Assembly (NCBI GenBank): GCA_013298125.1 | Contig: JAAFJP010000002.1 | Location: forward strand, 209,619-273,618 | DNA length: 64,000 nt | Source: Cytophagales bacterium | GTDB taxonomy: Bacteria > Bacteroidota > Bacteroidia > Cytophagales > Spirosomataceae | Direction: 5' to 3' | Shown: positions 16,437 through 23,941 of the stretch, one piece after another | Numbering within the stretch: position 1 is the first letter of the stretch | Layout of the letters: each line of letters opens with the position of its first letter | Position numbers and translations under genes: made by a program | Notes under the pieces: model-generated | The model's database searches: none | Seen by the model: the letters and a program-made list of their open reading frames with translations, nothing else | What the model was told of the DNA's origin: nothing

Positions 16437-18173
16437 ATGAAGAATCCGCCAATTATTCATCTTGCTAAGTTACTGTTTATTTTCTTTCCGTTTGTAAACT
16501 TAGCTCAGTCTTATCCCGTACCCGAAAGCATTGAATTTGCGGGGGTCAGTATCAACATTCCCAAAGATGCTCAGGGCATCATTCAAAACGACATCAAAAC
16601 CCTTTTGAGCAACAGAACCTATCTCAACGCTAAGTTGGACAGGGTATCTCTGTATTTCCCCATCATCGAAACGACCTTGGCAGCCGAGGGCATTCCTGAC
16701 GATTTTAAGTATCTTTCTATCCAAGAATCTGGGTTATTAGCTGATGCCGTTTCTAAATCAAATGCCGTAGGTTTTTGGCAATTCAAGAAGGAAACCGCCA
16801 CTGATTTTGGGCTTCGGGTAGATGAACAAATAGACGAACGCAAGAACATTCACGCCTCCACGAGAGCCGCTTGTTTGTACTTGAAACGTAATTATCAAGT
16901 CCTCAACAATTGGATTTCGACCCTCAATTCTTATCGTACAGGGTTGAGCAATGTCTATAAATTTATCCCAAAAGAATGGTATGCTTCAAAGGAGATTTCG
17001 GTATCTTCAAAGACCGATTTTTACGTATTGCGTGCCATTGCTCACAAGATAGTTTTCGAGAAAGAAATTCCTAAATACAAGCCTACTGATATTACTTTTT
17101 TTGAATACAATTTCAATGCAGGAAAATCTATCTCATTCATTTCCAAAGAATTAGCTGTCTCAGAAGATGACATTTGGAAGTATAATCGTTGGGTAAATAT
17201 CCAGTCAGTTCCCGAAGACAAACCTTATACAATGGTGATTGCTTTGTCAGAAAACGAAGTTGAGCCAATGAAAGAAAAGGTGCTGTCGATGAATGGAAAA
17301 GTAGATATTTTTCAAGAAGATTTGGGCTTTCCAGTTTTGTCGAGAATTACCCCAAAAACTAAGAACAAAAATGTACCTATTTTTTACGACATCAACAACA
17401 AAGCGGGCATTCAAGCACAAGTGGGTGACGATGTAGAATCCATCTGTGCAAGAGCCGATTTTGACGTAGAAGATTTTATCAAATACAACGAATTAGCGGA
17501 CGGATTAGACACCAAAATTATCCCCAATGAGGTTTATTATTTAGAGAAAAAAGGTAAAAAAGCTCCCGTACCGTTTCATACCATCACAAACGCCACCGAA
17601 CAAAGTCTCTGGAAAGTGTCGCAGATGTACGGAATTTGTATGGCTAAATTATTGAAATACAACCGCTTAGATGCACCACAAAGATTAGTAGATGGTCGTG
17701 TATTGTGGTTACAAAAAGTTCGTCCATCGAATAGCCCTGTGGAAGTACTGACCGTTCCAAAATCACCATCAAGCAAAATGCCCTCGACGGAAGTAGTAGC
17801 ACAGACTACCAAAAACATTCCACAACAAACAGAAGGAATAAAAGTGGTAGATTTGACGTTGACAGAAGCACCAAAAGAAGTTGTATCAACGCCACAAGCG
17901 AAAGAAGAATTTGTAGTACAAAATACTGATAATGAAGAATTTAAGCCAAATATTCCAGTACAAATTCATCAAGTAAACAACTACACGCATACGGTAGCGA
18001 ATGGTGAGAATTTTTACAGCATTGCCCGTCGTTATAATATTTCAGTAAACGACCTTTGGACTTGGAACAAAATGAACAAAGATGTGAAGTTGGGCGTAGG
18101 TAAGAAATTATTGATAAAGTTTGGGCATTATTATGAGCCGAATGCCACGGCTTTGGCTCAGGGGAATAAGTAG
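16437..18173 (+). CDS. Secreted lytic transglycosylase with LysM repeats (MltD-like)
   Basis: 578 residues from the ATG at 16437 (MKNPPIIHLAKLL, signal peptide ending NLAQS). The frame opens earlier at 16374, but those codons come from an intergenic repeat (CAATCC words). The SLT domain has the catalytic Glu in SIQESGLLADAVSKSNAVGFWQF and the NSYRTG helix. Then follow LysM-like repeats: a diverged one around residues 225-290, one around QAQVGDDVESICARADFDVEDFI, one in HTITNATEQSLWKVSQMYGI, and a good C-terminal copy in HTVANGENFYSIARRYNIS. It cleaves peptidoglycan in the periplasm or at the outer membrane, with LysM repeats binding glycan. A strong terminator follows. Confidence 0.92.
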   Translation: MKNPPIIHLAKLLFIFFPFVNLAQSYPVPESIEFAGVSINIPKDAQGIIQNDIKTLLSNRTYLNAKLDRVSLYFPIIETTLAAEGIPDDFKYLSIQESGLLADAVSKSNAVGFWQFKKETATDFGLRVDEQIDERKNIHASTRAACLYLKRNYQVLNNWISTLNSYRTGLSNVYKFIPKEWYASKEISVSSKTDFYVLRAIAHKIVFEKEIPKYKPTDITFFEYNFNAGKSISFISKELAVSEDDIWKYNRWVNIQSVPEDKPYTMVIALSENEVEPMKEKVLSMNGKVDIFQEDLGFPVLSRITPKTKNKNVPIFYDINNKAGIQAQVGDDVESICARADFDVEDFIKYNELADGLDTKIIPNEVYYLEKKGKKAPVPFHTITNATEQSLWKVSQMYGICMAKLLKYNRLDAPQRLVDGRVLWLQKVRPSNSPVEVLTVPKSPSSKMPSTEVVAQTTKNIPQQTEGIKVVDLTLTEAPKEVVSTPQAKEEFVVQNTDNEEFKPNIPVQIHQVNNYTHTVANGENFYSIARRYNISVNDLWTWNKMNKDVKLGVGKKLLIKFGHYYEPNATALAQGNK

Positions 18174-18198
18174 AACTCAGGTTTTCAGTATAAAATAC

Positions 18199-18236
18199 AA
18201 ACGTCGAGGAGGTTTTGAATCTCCTCGACGTTTTTA
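18199..18236 (+). terminator. Terminator after the lytic transglycosylase gene
   Basis: AACGTCGAGGAG / CTCCTCGACGTT stem with a TTTTGAAT-type loop and a T-tract. It separates this gene from the convergent rlmB. Confidence 0.88.
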
Positions 18237-18252
18237 ATCAAATTGGTTTTCT

Positions 18253-19083
18253 CTATATTCGCTTCCTAAGTGCTTCAAACAAAACTACACCCGTAGCAAC
18301 TGATACATTTAACGAACCCACACGTCCAGCCATTGGGATTGTAGCTAATTCATCAACCGAACGTAATAATTCCTCAGAAATACCGTCTTCCTCAGAACCC
18401 ATAATAATAGCTGTGGGAATGGTAAAATCTATCTCGTAAATATTTTTCGACAACTTTTCAGAACAAGCAACTACCTGAATACCAGAATTTTGTAAATATT
18501 TTACCGTCATAAATAAATTCTCTTCACGACAAACGGGTAAGAAATTCAAAGCTCCCGAAGAGGTCTTCATAGCATCCGCATTGATTTGGGCAGCCCCCTT
18601 GGTAGGTATCACGATGGCGTGAACTCCCGTACACTCGGCAGTACGAGCAATCGCCCCAAAATTACGCACATCCGTAATGCGGTCAAGTACGAGTATGAGT
18701 GGCACTTGTCCTTTTTCATAAACATCCGCAACTACATTTTCGAGTTTGGCGTAATTTATCGCCGATACGAAAGCGATAACGCCTTGATGATTTTTGCGAG
18801 TAATTCTATCTAATTTTTCAGAAGGAACTTTTTGTACAGGTACGCCACGCATACGAGCAAACTCCAACACTTCAAGGCTTCCTAATTCTCGTTGTACTAA
18901 TATTTTATCAATCTCTTTCCCTGCACGAAGTGTCTCCAAAACCGACTGAACACCAAAGACAATATCCTTGCTTTCGGGTTTTGCTTGATTGAAAAAGTTT
19001 TTATTGAATGGTTTTTTATATCCATCAGGCTTTTTGAAACCCTCTGGTTTTTGATACTCTTCTGAATTATTGTCAGTTGTCAT
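18253..19083 (-). CDS. rlmB: 23S rRNA (guanosine-2'-O-)-methyltransferase, TrmH family
   Basis: 276 residues. The substrate-binding L30e-like N-domain is VFGVQSVLETLRAGKEIDKI to HQGVIAFVS. The SPOUT domain follows with all three TrmH motifs: LVLDRITDVRNFGAIARTAE, IIMGSEEDGIS, and IPMAGRVGSLNVSVATGVVLFEA, the last forming the trefoil knot. RlmB methylates G2251 of 23S rRNA; this assignment rests on the N-domain and a paralogue with another target is possible. The first ~30 residues are a low-complexity basic tail with repeated (F/Y)KKPxGYKKP, common in Bacteroidota RNA-binding proteins. Confidence 0.9.
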   Translation of the reverse strand: MTTDNNSEEYQKPEGFKKPDGYKKPFNKNFFNQAKPESKDIVFGVQSVLETLRAGKEIDKILVQRELGSLEVLEFARMRGVPVQKVPSEKLDRITRKNHQGVIAFVSAINYAKLENVVADVYEKGQVPLILVLDRITDVRNFGAIARTAECTGVHAIVIPTKGAAQINADAMKTSSGALNFLPVCREENLFMTVKYLQNSGIQVVACSEKLSKNIYEIDFTIPTAIIMGSEEDGISEELLRSVDELATIPMAGRVGSLNVSVATGVVLFEALRKRI

Positions 19084-19247
19084 TGTTCGTGATTATATAT
19101 TTATTCTGCAAAGTTCGTGAAGTTTTCTTGGTCTTTTTAATTTTTTAGGATGAAAGAAAATTTATTTATTCAAAATAGCACAATACAGCTAATTGGTATA
19201 ATTATATGAATCTTTTAATAGTACAATTTCACTTTTTTATCAAACGG

Positions 19248-19280
19248 TTTGTTTTTTTGACATTTAAAGTATTACCTTTG
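19248..19280 (+). promoter_or_regulatory. Promoter of the long structured leader
   Basis: TTTG at 19248-19251, a 21-bp spacer, and TACCTTTG at 19273-19280, a full match to the Bacteroidota -33/-7 consensus. Transcription would start near 19287. Confidence 0.75.
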
Positions 19281-19286
19281 CACATC

Positions 19287-19546
19287 ATTTGTGGAAATGT
19301 ACAAATCGTTCTTTGAAGTAACACAAATATCGCCAACCATAAATATCTGAGAATCAGATACTTGCTATTAATCATTTCTTAATCCTGACGTATCACAGGG
19401 ACACATTTCCACCAAATAATCCAAAACACACTAACCGCCCAAAATTTTATTTACTTCTAAAAATAGACTTCTTGTTGAAGTCGAGGGTTATCTATTTTAT
19501 CAACGTAAGCCAAAAGAGGTTTACCTAATCTAAAAGTAAGGAATAT
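19287..19546 (+). ncRNA. Long structured leader with boxA-like element, no rRNA gene
   Basis: About 260 nt lie between the promoter and the lipoprotein start codon. ATTTGTGGAAATGT (19287-19300) pairs with ACATTTCCAC-C-AAAT (19403-19417), giving a 14-bp stem with one bulge. The same 5' segment can instead form a local hairpin ATTTGT/ACAAAT (19287-19306). Inside are GTTCTTTGAAGTAAC (19308-19322), similar to the boxA antitermination element of rRNA operon leaders, and a perfect hairpin TATCTGA/TCAGATA (19344-19360). Further on, AAAATAGA/TCTATTTT with an inner GACTTC/GAAGTC hairpin forms another stem near 19462-19500. This could be a leftover rRNA leader or a cis-regulatory RNA. Confidence 0.45.
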
Positions 19547-20137
19547 ATGAAACAAACGGTAAAATTGATCGCAGCTATTTTAGTATTTAGCTCGATTGTG
19601 TATGCGTGTAAAGTAAAACAACAACAGAGTAACTTATCTCTCCCCAAAAATCAATCAGTAGCTGTTCAAGAAGTGGACGACGAAACTTTGATTAAAATGC
19701 TGTCAAGAAACTGGGTCGTGAATGTTGTGAATTATCAAGCGGATGCTCGTAAGAATGTATTGTATGAACGTGGTATAGATGCCAATTTGCACGATTTCTC
19801 AAAAGAATCTTTCAAAATCACCGCCGATGAGAAAGTTGTTTATACAGACGAAGGAGGTCAAAAACACGTAGGAACGTGGGATTTGAAAGACAATAACACG
19901 AAGTTATTAATGGAATTTGAAGATGGCGAAGAAGTTTCTTTTGACATCATCGAAAAAAATAAGAATCAGTTGGTCTTGCACATGAGCATAGACGCACGCA
20001 AAGTAAAGTGGAATATCACTAATCTAAACGAAATTGACATTCCAACCGCCGCAGTTTTTGCAGGATTTTATGCAGGACTTGTGGACGAAAAAACTGAAAC
20101 GGTGAATATTACTTATAAAATGAATCCGATAGGGTAA
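19547..20137 (+). CDS. Predicted lipoprotein with lipocalin-like barrel, unknown role
   Basis: 196 residues; signal peptide with lipobox SIVYAC (Cys21), so lipid-anchored. The domain ETLIKMLSRNWVVNVVNYQADA to DARKVKWNI has the opening W and strand order of lipocalin-like proteins common in this phylum, including FKITADEKVVYTD and GTWDLKDNNTKLLM. Ligand unknown. It is preceded by an unusually long structured leader and followed by a two-way terminator. Confidence 0.75.
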   Translation: MKQTVKLIAAILVFSSIVYACKVKQQQSNLSLPKNQSVAVQEVDDETLIKMLSRNWVVNVVNYQADARKNVLYERGIDANLHDFSKESFKITADEKVVYTDEGGQKHVGTWDLKDNNTKLLMEFEDGEEVSFDIIEKNKNQLVLHMSIDARKVKWNITNLNEIDIPTAAVFAGFYAGLVDEKTETVNITYKMNPIG

Positions 20138-20151
20138 TTTTAGTAGGCATC

Positions 20152-20188
20152 AAAAAGGGTCAGACTTGGAAAAGTTTGACCCTTTTTT
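20152..20188. terminator. Bidirectional terminator
   Basis: GGGTCAGACTT / AAGTTTGACCC stem, GGAA loop, A-run before and T-run after. It sits between two convergent genes and can serve both. Confidence 0.9.
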
Positions 20189-20192
20189 GATT

Positions 20193-20963
20193 TTACTTCG
20201 TAGCAATATAAAAGAAATCAAAACACTCCTCGGCATCATCATTCAAGAAATAATCTTCATATGTAATGCCAGTAACTAATTGATTATCAGATTTTTGAAT
20301 GATATTTCTACTCATTCTATTCGCAATGTCATACGGGATTTGTAACATCCATCTTGGTAAGCGATACTGCAAATTGAAAATATCAAAACGAGTAATTTTT
20401 TCTACGGAACGTTTATTCTCTTCATAATACGCCATCACTTTCGGATTGCCATGAACGCCCTTTGTCTCGATGCTGCCAAAATGTTTTAGAATCAAATCTT
20501 TCAACTCGCCCGCAAGATACTCACGTACGTGCCAAGGATTGCGTGAAAGTGAATATTTACGATTGACAGTGGTCAAAATCAACTTACCGCCAGGTTTCAA
20601 AACACGATGAGCTTCTTTGATAAACTCGTTATCGTCTTCGATGTGTTCGATAACTTGGAAAGTTACGATATAGTCAAAAGTATTATCTGCCAAACCTTTC
20701 AGCGGGGGCAAAAACATATCAATAAACTTGAAGTTAGGGTATTCAGAAGCCAATTTAGTCATCAAAGGCTCATTTTTATCTACACCTGTGTAATTAGAAA
20801 TCGAAGGAGCTAAAACTGCCACACCCCGACCAGTCCCGCAACCAATTTCGAGTAAATTACCAGAAATCATTTTGGCAACTTCAATGTATGGAAATAATAA
20901 TCGCTGGTGAACAGGATTATCGGAAACGATGTCAGACGAAGCTATTTCGGTGGTTTTGTACAT
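20193..20963 (-). CDS. Class I SAM-dependent methyltransferase
   Basis: 256 residues. Motif I is NLLEIGCGTGRGVAVLAP, motif II YTGVDKNEPLM, motif III DYIVTFQVIEHIEDDNEFIKEAHRVLKPGGKLILTT, which is the Methyltransf_11 pattern. The C-terminal half (ENKRSVEKITRFDIFNLQYRLPRWML) is a cap region of unknown specificity. It may act on a quinone, lipid or small molecule. It stands alone. Confidence 0.88.
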   Translation of the reverse strand: MYKTTEIASSDIVSDNPVHQRLLFPYIEVAKMISGNLLEIGCGTGRGVAVLAPSISNYTGVDKNEPLMTKLASEYPNFKFIDMFLPPLKGLADNTFDYIVTFQVIEHIEDDNEFIKEAHRVLKPGGKLILTTVNRKYSLSRNPWHVREYLAGELKDLILKHFGSIETKGVHGNPKVMAYYEENKRSVEKITRFDIFNLQYRLPRWMLQIPYDIANRMSRNIIQKSDNQLVTGITYEDYFLNDDAEECFDFFYIATK

Positions 20964-20974
20964 AATTGAAAGTA

Positions 20975-21075
20975 TTTAAGTCGTAAAGTCATAAGTCGTA
21001 AGTGTACTATAAATGATATAAATTTGTGAGTTATTTAGAATATACCTACGACTTATGACTTAAAGACTTACGACT
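20975..21075. repeat. Inverted repeat of the TAAGTCGTAAG word family
   Basis: TTTAAGTCGTAAAGTCATAAGTCGTA on the left and TACGACTTATGACTTAAAGA on the right are imperfect inverses, with repeated GTCGTAAG words. It occupies the gap before the GWxTD gene. A related word element lies near 62341. Confidence 0.65.
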
Positions 21076-21195
21076 AATAAACTAATTTTACACCAAATTT
21101 ACTTCTTTTGCTTGACATCAGAAAAATACTTGTTAAATTGGTTCGTTATAATCTTAAATAGAAATCCGTAATTACTAATTCCTCGGTAAATTAAT

Positions 21196-22443
21196 ATGAA
21201 AAATATCCTATACTTTTGGCTTGCTGCGATGTTGGTAATTGGCTGTACTGTTTCTAATCAAAATACGAAACAAGCTAATAATCAAGTAAATGGCGGTATT
21301 GCCCAACAAAAACTAATTGCTAAAAGTAGATTTTTAGACAATGGTTCTTCCGCCCGTATTTATTTGAGCATTGATGCCAACAGAAGCCTTACAATGAGTG
21401 AAGTTGCGAGAGAATTTACCATTACCTATTCGCTCTATCCTGACCATGCAAATAAACAACAACTGTTAAATTCTGGAACGATAACTATCAATGCAGAGAA
21501 TATCTCAGAGGATAATGGACTTTATACGGTTTGGTTTGATGTGCCGAAACCCAAAGATTTGTTCACGAGTGTGGCTTTTACAGAAATTAAAGATTTGAAA
21601 ACCAATCATAAAATCACAAATGATTGTTTATTGAGATTTCAGTCGGGTAAGTCAGGCGATTATTTTATGTTTTTTGATAAAACGGGTAAGCATCCTTTTG
21701 CTAAAAATTATTTTTCAGCCCAAGATACTGTAATTTTGAGAAGTTTGGATAATCGTTCTCAAAACTTCAAGGTTTTTCGTTATAAATACGAATTTGATGC
21801 GGCACTTTCGCCCATGTCCACTACACCCAGAACGCCGTCCAAGAGTCTTTTTGTAGATTCAGCCTTTGTGATTGAAGCCAATAAGCCAATAATTTTATCG
21901 CACGAAGCTCTTTATTTTTTCACGAGAGATACCACTGAATCTTACGGAATCGGGATGGTTGTAACGGATAAACGCTTTCCAAAATTAACTCGTCCCGAGA
22001 AATTGGCTCGTCCTTTGATTTACATGAGTACCACTGCCGAAGCTGCCGATTTGTATAATTCAAAAGACCCAAAACGTACGCTGGATAATTATTGGTTAAA
22101 CCTCATGCAGGGCAATCAGCCCATTGCAAAACGTACTATAAAAGTATTCTACCAGCGAGTAGAGCAAGCAAATCGACTTTTTACAACCTATAAAGAAGGT
22201 TGGAAAACGGACAAAGGAATGGTGTTTATCATCATGGGTGACCCCATAAAAATCACGAGAACGAAAGACAAAGAGATATGGACGTATGCACCTCGACAAG
22301 TTTCTGAATTGAATTTTACTTTCACAAAACGTTCTAATCAATTTGCAGATGACCATTATGAACTCCAACGATACGCTGAATATCAGTCGATTTGGTTTCC
22401 GACGGTGGAACAATGGCGGAATGGAGATGTGGTAGCACGGTAA
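21196..22443 (+). CDS. GWxTD-domain lipoprotein
   Basis: 415 residues; lipobox LVIGC (Cys17). The C-terminal ~90 residues carry the GWxTD domain of Bacteroidota: the phrase GWKTDKGMVFIIMGDP, preceded by NYWLNLMQGNQPIAKR and followed by EIWTYAPRQ. The N-terminal 250 residues are beta-rich. Role unknown; such proteins are lipid-anchored and often conserved in Bacteroidota and Acidobacteria. A bidirectional terminator follows. Confidence 0.85.
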   Translation: MKNILYFWLAAMLVIGCTVSNQNTKQANNQVNGGIAQQKLIAKSRFLDNGSSARIYLSIDANRSLTMSEVAREFTITYSLYPDHANKQQLLNSGTITINAENISEDNGLYTVWFDVPKPKDLFTSVAFTEIKDLKTNHKITNDCLLRFQSGKSGDYFMFFDKTGKHPFAKNYFSAQDTVILRSLDNRSQNFKVFRYKYEFDAALSPMSTTPRTPSKSLFVDSAFVIEANKPIILSHEALYFFTRDTTESYGIGMVVTDKRFPKLTRPEKLARPLIYMSTTAEAADLYNSKDPKRTLDNYWLNLMQGNQPIAKRTIKVFYQRVEQANRLFTTYKEGWKTDKGMVFIIMGDPIKITRTKDKEIWTYAPRQVSELNFTFTKRSNQFADDHYELQRYAEYQSIWFPTVEQWRNGDVVAR

Positions 22444-22486
22444 AAAAAAAGCCCTCTTACAGATTGATTGTAGGAGGGCTTTTTTA
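22442..22486. terminator. Strong terminator after the GWxTD gene
   Basis: A-run, GCCCTCTTACA / TGTAGGAGGGC stem of 11 bp, then T-run. Symmetric enough to serve both strands. Confidence 0.9.
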
Positions 22487-22513
22487 TGACTTATAAGAAA
22501 TATGACGCATTAT

Positions 22514-22536
22514 TTGATACTTTTTCAGTATCAAAT
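22514..22536. repeat. Small palindrome downstream of higA-like gene
   Basis: TTTGATAC / GTATCAAA around a 7-nt centre, in the gap between the GWxTD gene and the antitoxin gene. It could be an RNA hairpin at the 3' end of the toxin-antitoxin transcript. Confidence 0.5.
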
Positions 22537-22576
22537 AGGTACGAAAATCTGAAAATTTATACTCTCATTACTGTAC

Positions 22577-22882
22577 CTACAAATTAGCCAAAACGTTACC
22601 GCTTATGTTTGTCTTAGATTTATTTCTACTTGATAGGTTGAGTATTCTAACCTCCAAAACTCTCTCAATATCTGAGAGGGTTTCAATCGTAAAATTATGT
22701 GTTCCGCTCAACCATTTGGTAATTTCTGAGGGTTTACGACCTACTTTATCAGCAAACTGTTTTTTGCCATAGCCTTTGTCTTTCATGGCATCATCAATCA
22801 TACAGGCAATACGCATTTTGCGGTCTGTTCTTGCCTGTTGTTCAGGCGTAATTTCTGCCAATAAGTTATCTAAAAGTGTCAT
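22577..22882 (-). CDS. HigA-like XRE-family antitoxin
   Basis: 101 residues. A helix-turn-helix of XRE type is seen as KKQFADKVGRKPSEITKWL, followed by SGTHNFTIETLSDIERVLEV, the usual last helices. The N-terminus (LDNLLAEITPEQQARTDRKM) is the extension seen in HigA antitoxins that pair with Gp49-like toxins. It should bind the operon's promoter and neutralise the toxin encoded 11 bp upstream. Toxin-first order fits HigBA. Confidence 0.85.
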   Translation of the reverse strand: MTLLDNLLAEITPEQQARTDRKMRIACMIDDAMKDKGYGKKQFADKVGRKPSEITKWLSGTHNFTIETLSDIERVLEVRILNLSSRNKSKTNISGNVLANL

Positions 22883-22893
22883 TGTTGTATATT

Positions 22894-23397
22894 TTAAAAA
22901 TCTTCGTTATTGTCTAAATCTTCAAAAGTAAAATCCCCTGTAAAATCATTAAAATTACCATTCCATTTTAAATCACCGTCCTGCATTGCTTGGCTCAGGC
23001 GTTTTGATATTTCACGAAGTAGGTAGTTTTCTTTCTTTAATTTCGGGTCGTCCTGCAAAGCTCTCACATTCTTTGCACCGCCACCCCCTAAAACCAATAA
23101 AACCGAACCATAACGAATACAATAAAGGCGTAATTTACGGTTAGATTCATCATAGAGTGCTTCAATTCCATCACCAAGTTTCCCTTCGGCTTTTTTGAAA
23201 AGATGCTCTCTTGCACCTTCTTTGTTTGAAATACTCTTAATTCTGGTCAAGATTTCGAGTAATTCATCGTGATAGGCTTCGTCATTTTCATCCAAGAAAT
23301 GTTCAAATAAATTTTTGTCGTCATTATCCACAACGATTGAATAAATTTGAGTCTTTTGACCGCTTAGTTTATCTAATTTTACAAGTTTTAATTTCAC
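22894..23397 (-). CDS. HigB/RelE-superfamily (Gp49-like) toxin
   Basis: 167 residues starting with GTG. The core LGDGIEALYDESNRKLRLYCIRYGSVLLVLGGGGAK is the RelE-like strand pair of phage-derived Gp49-type toxins, which cleave mRNA on ribosomes. NYLLREISKRLSQAM is the C-terminal helix. Longer than most HigB (about 110 residues): an N-terminal segment of ~70 residues (VDNDDKNLFEHFLDEN...) and an acidic tail (NDFTGDFTFEDLDNNEDF) are added. It is first in a two-gene unit with the XRE protein. Confidence 0.8.
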   Translation of the reverse strand: MKLKLVKLDKLSGQKTQIYSIVVDNDDKNLFEHFLDENDEAYHDELLEILTRIKSISNKEGAREHLFKKAEGKLGDGIEALYDESNRKLRLYCIRYGSVLLVLGGGGAKNVRALQDDPKLKKENYLLREISKRLSQAMQDGDLKWNGNFNDFTGDFTFEDLDNNEDF

Positions 23398-23470
23398 TTT
23401 TAACTAAAATTTTACGAAGATAGTTCAATATCTAAAAACTAACAAAAAATATCTGGATTACCCACAAAAC

Positions 23471-23500
23471 AAAAAAAAGAACATTGTGCCTACAATGCTC
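23471..23500 (-). terminator. Terminator-like hairpin on the minus strand
   Basis: GAGCATTGT / ACAATGTTC stem with AGGC loop and eight T when read on the minus strand. It is the second such hairpin downstream of the tRNA gene and upstream of the toxin gene. Confidence 0.7.
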
Positions 23501-23557
23501 TTTCTTTTGTTTTCATACGAGTTTATAAAATAACAGCTTAGTTGTGAAAAATAGAAA

Positions 23558-23590
23558 CAAAAAAGCCTCAACTATCTGATAGTCAAGGCT
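23558..23590 (-). terminator. Terminator of tRNA-Glu
   Basis: Minus-strand GCCTTGACTATC / GATAGTTGAGGC stem of 12 bp with two G-U pairs, then TTTTTT, directly after the tRNA 3' end. Confidence 0.85.
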
Positions 23591-23594
23591 TTCG

Positions 23595-23666
23595 TAGTCC
23601 GTACGGGAATCGAACCCGTGTTTCATCCGTGAAAGGGACGTGTCCTAACCCCTAGACGAACGGACC
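23595..23666 (-). tRNA. tRNA-Glu (anticodon TTC)
   Basis: 72 nt on the minus strand. Acceptor stem GGTCCGT/ACGGACT, T-arm GTTCGATTC in CGGGTTCGATTCCCG, D-arm region with TCTAGGGGTTAGGA, and anticodon loop CTTTCAC giving anticodon TTC. CCA is not encoded. Promoter and terminator are both clear. It is the only tRNA in the window. Confidence 0.97.
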
Positions 23667-23720
23667 ATTGGGTTAAGAACGAAATTTGATTTTGTGTTTC
23701 TCTTTTCGTTTTTCGTGGTG

Positions 23721-23751
23721 CAAAGGTACGGCGATTTTTTTATTTGACAAA
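23721..23751 (-). promoter_or_regulatory. Promoter of tRNA-Glu
   Basis: Minus strand TTTG (23748-23751), 19-bp spacer, TACCTTTG (23721-23728): a perfect match to the Bacteroidota promoter, about 55 bp before the tRNA. The rest of the gap up to 23941 is AT-rich with nothing else recognisable. Confidence 0.85.
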
Positions 23752-23941
23752 TGCTTATGAATAAAAAAATGAAAATATTTTATCTACACACTCCAAATCC
23801 ATTGATTATCAAAAACTTGACTCAAAATTTATTTTTATGCAATTTCTTATTTTTCAAGGATTCACTCAATCCATTTTTTTTGTATCTAATTATATTCTAA
23901 ATTTAAGGAAGAATAATACCATTTGACGAAACAAAAAGAAT

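Noticed and set aside
19287..19420. 6S RNA
   Set aside because: Closing stem exists but the central bubble and length of 6S RNA are not evident; kept only as an unexplained structured leader.
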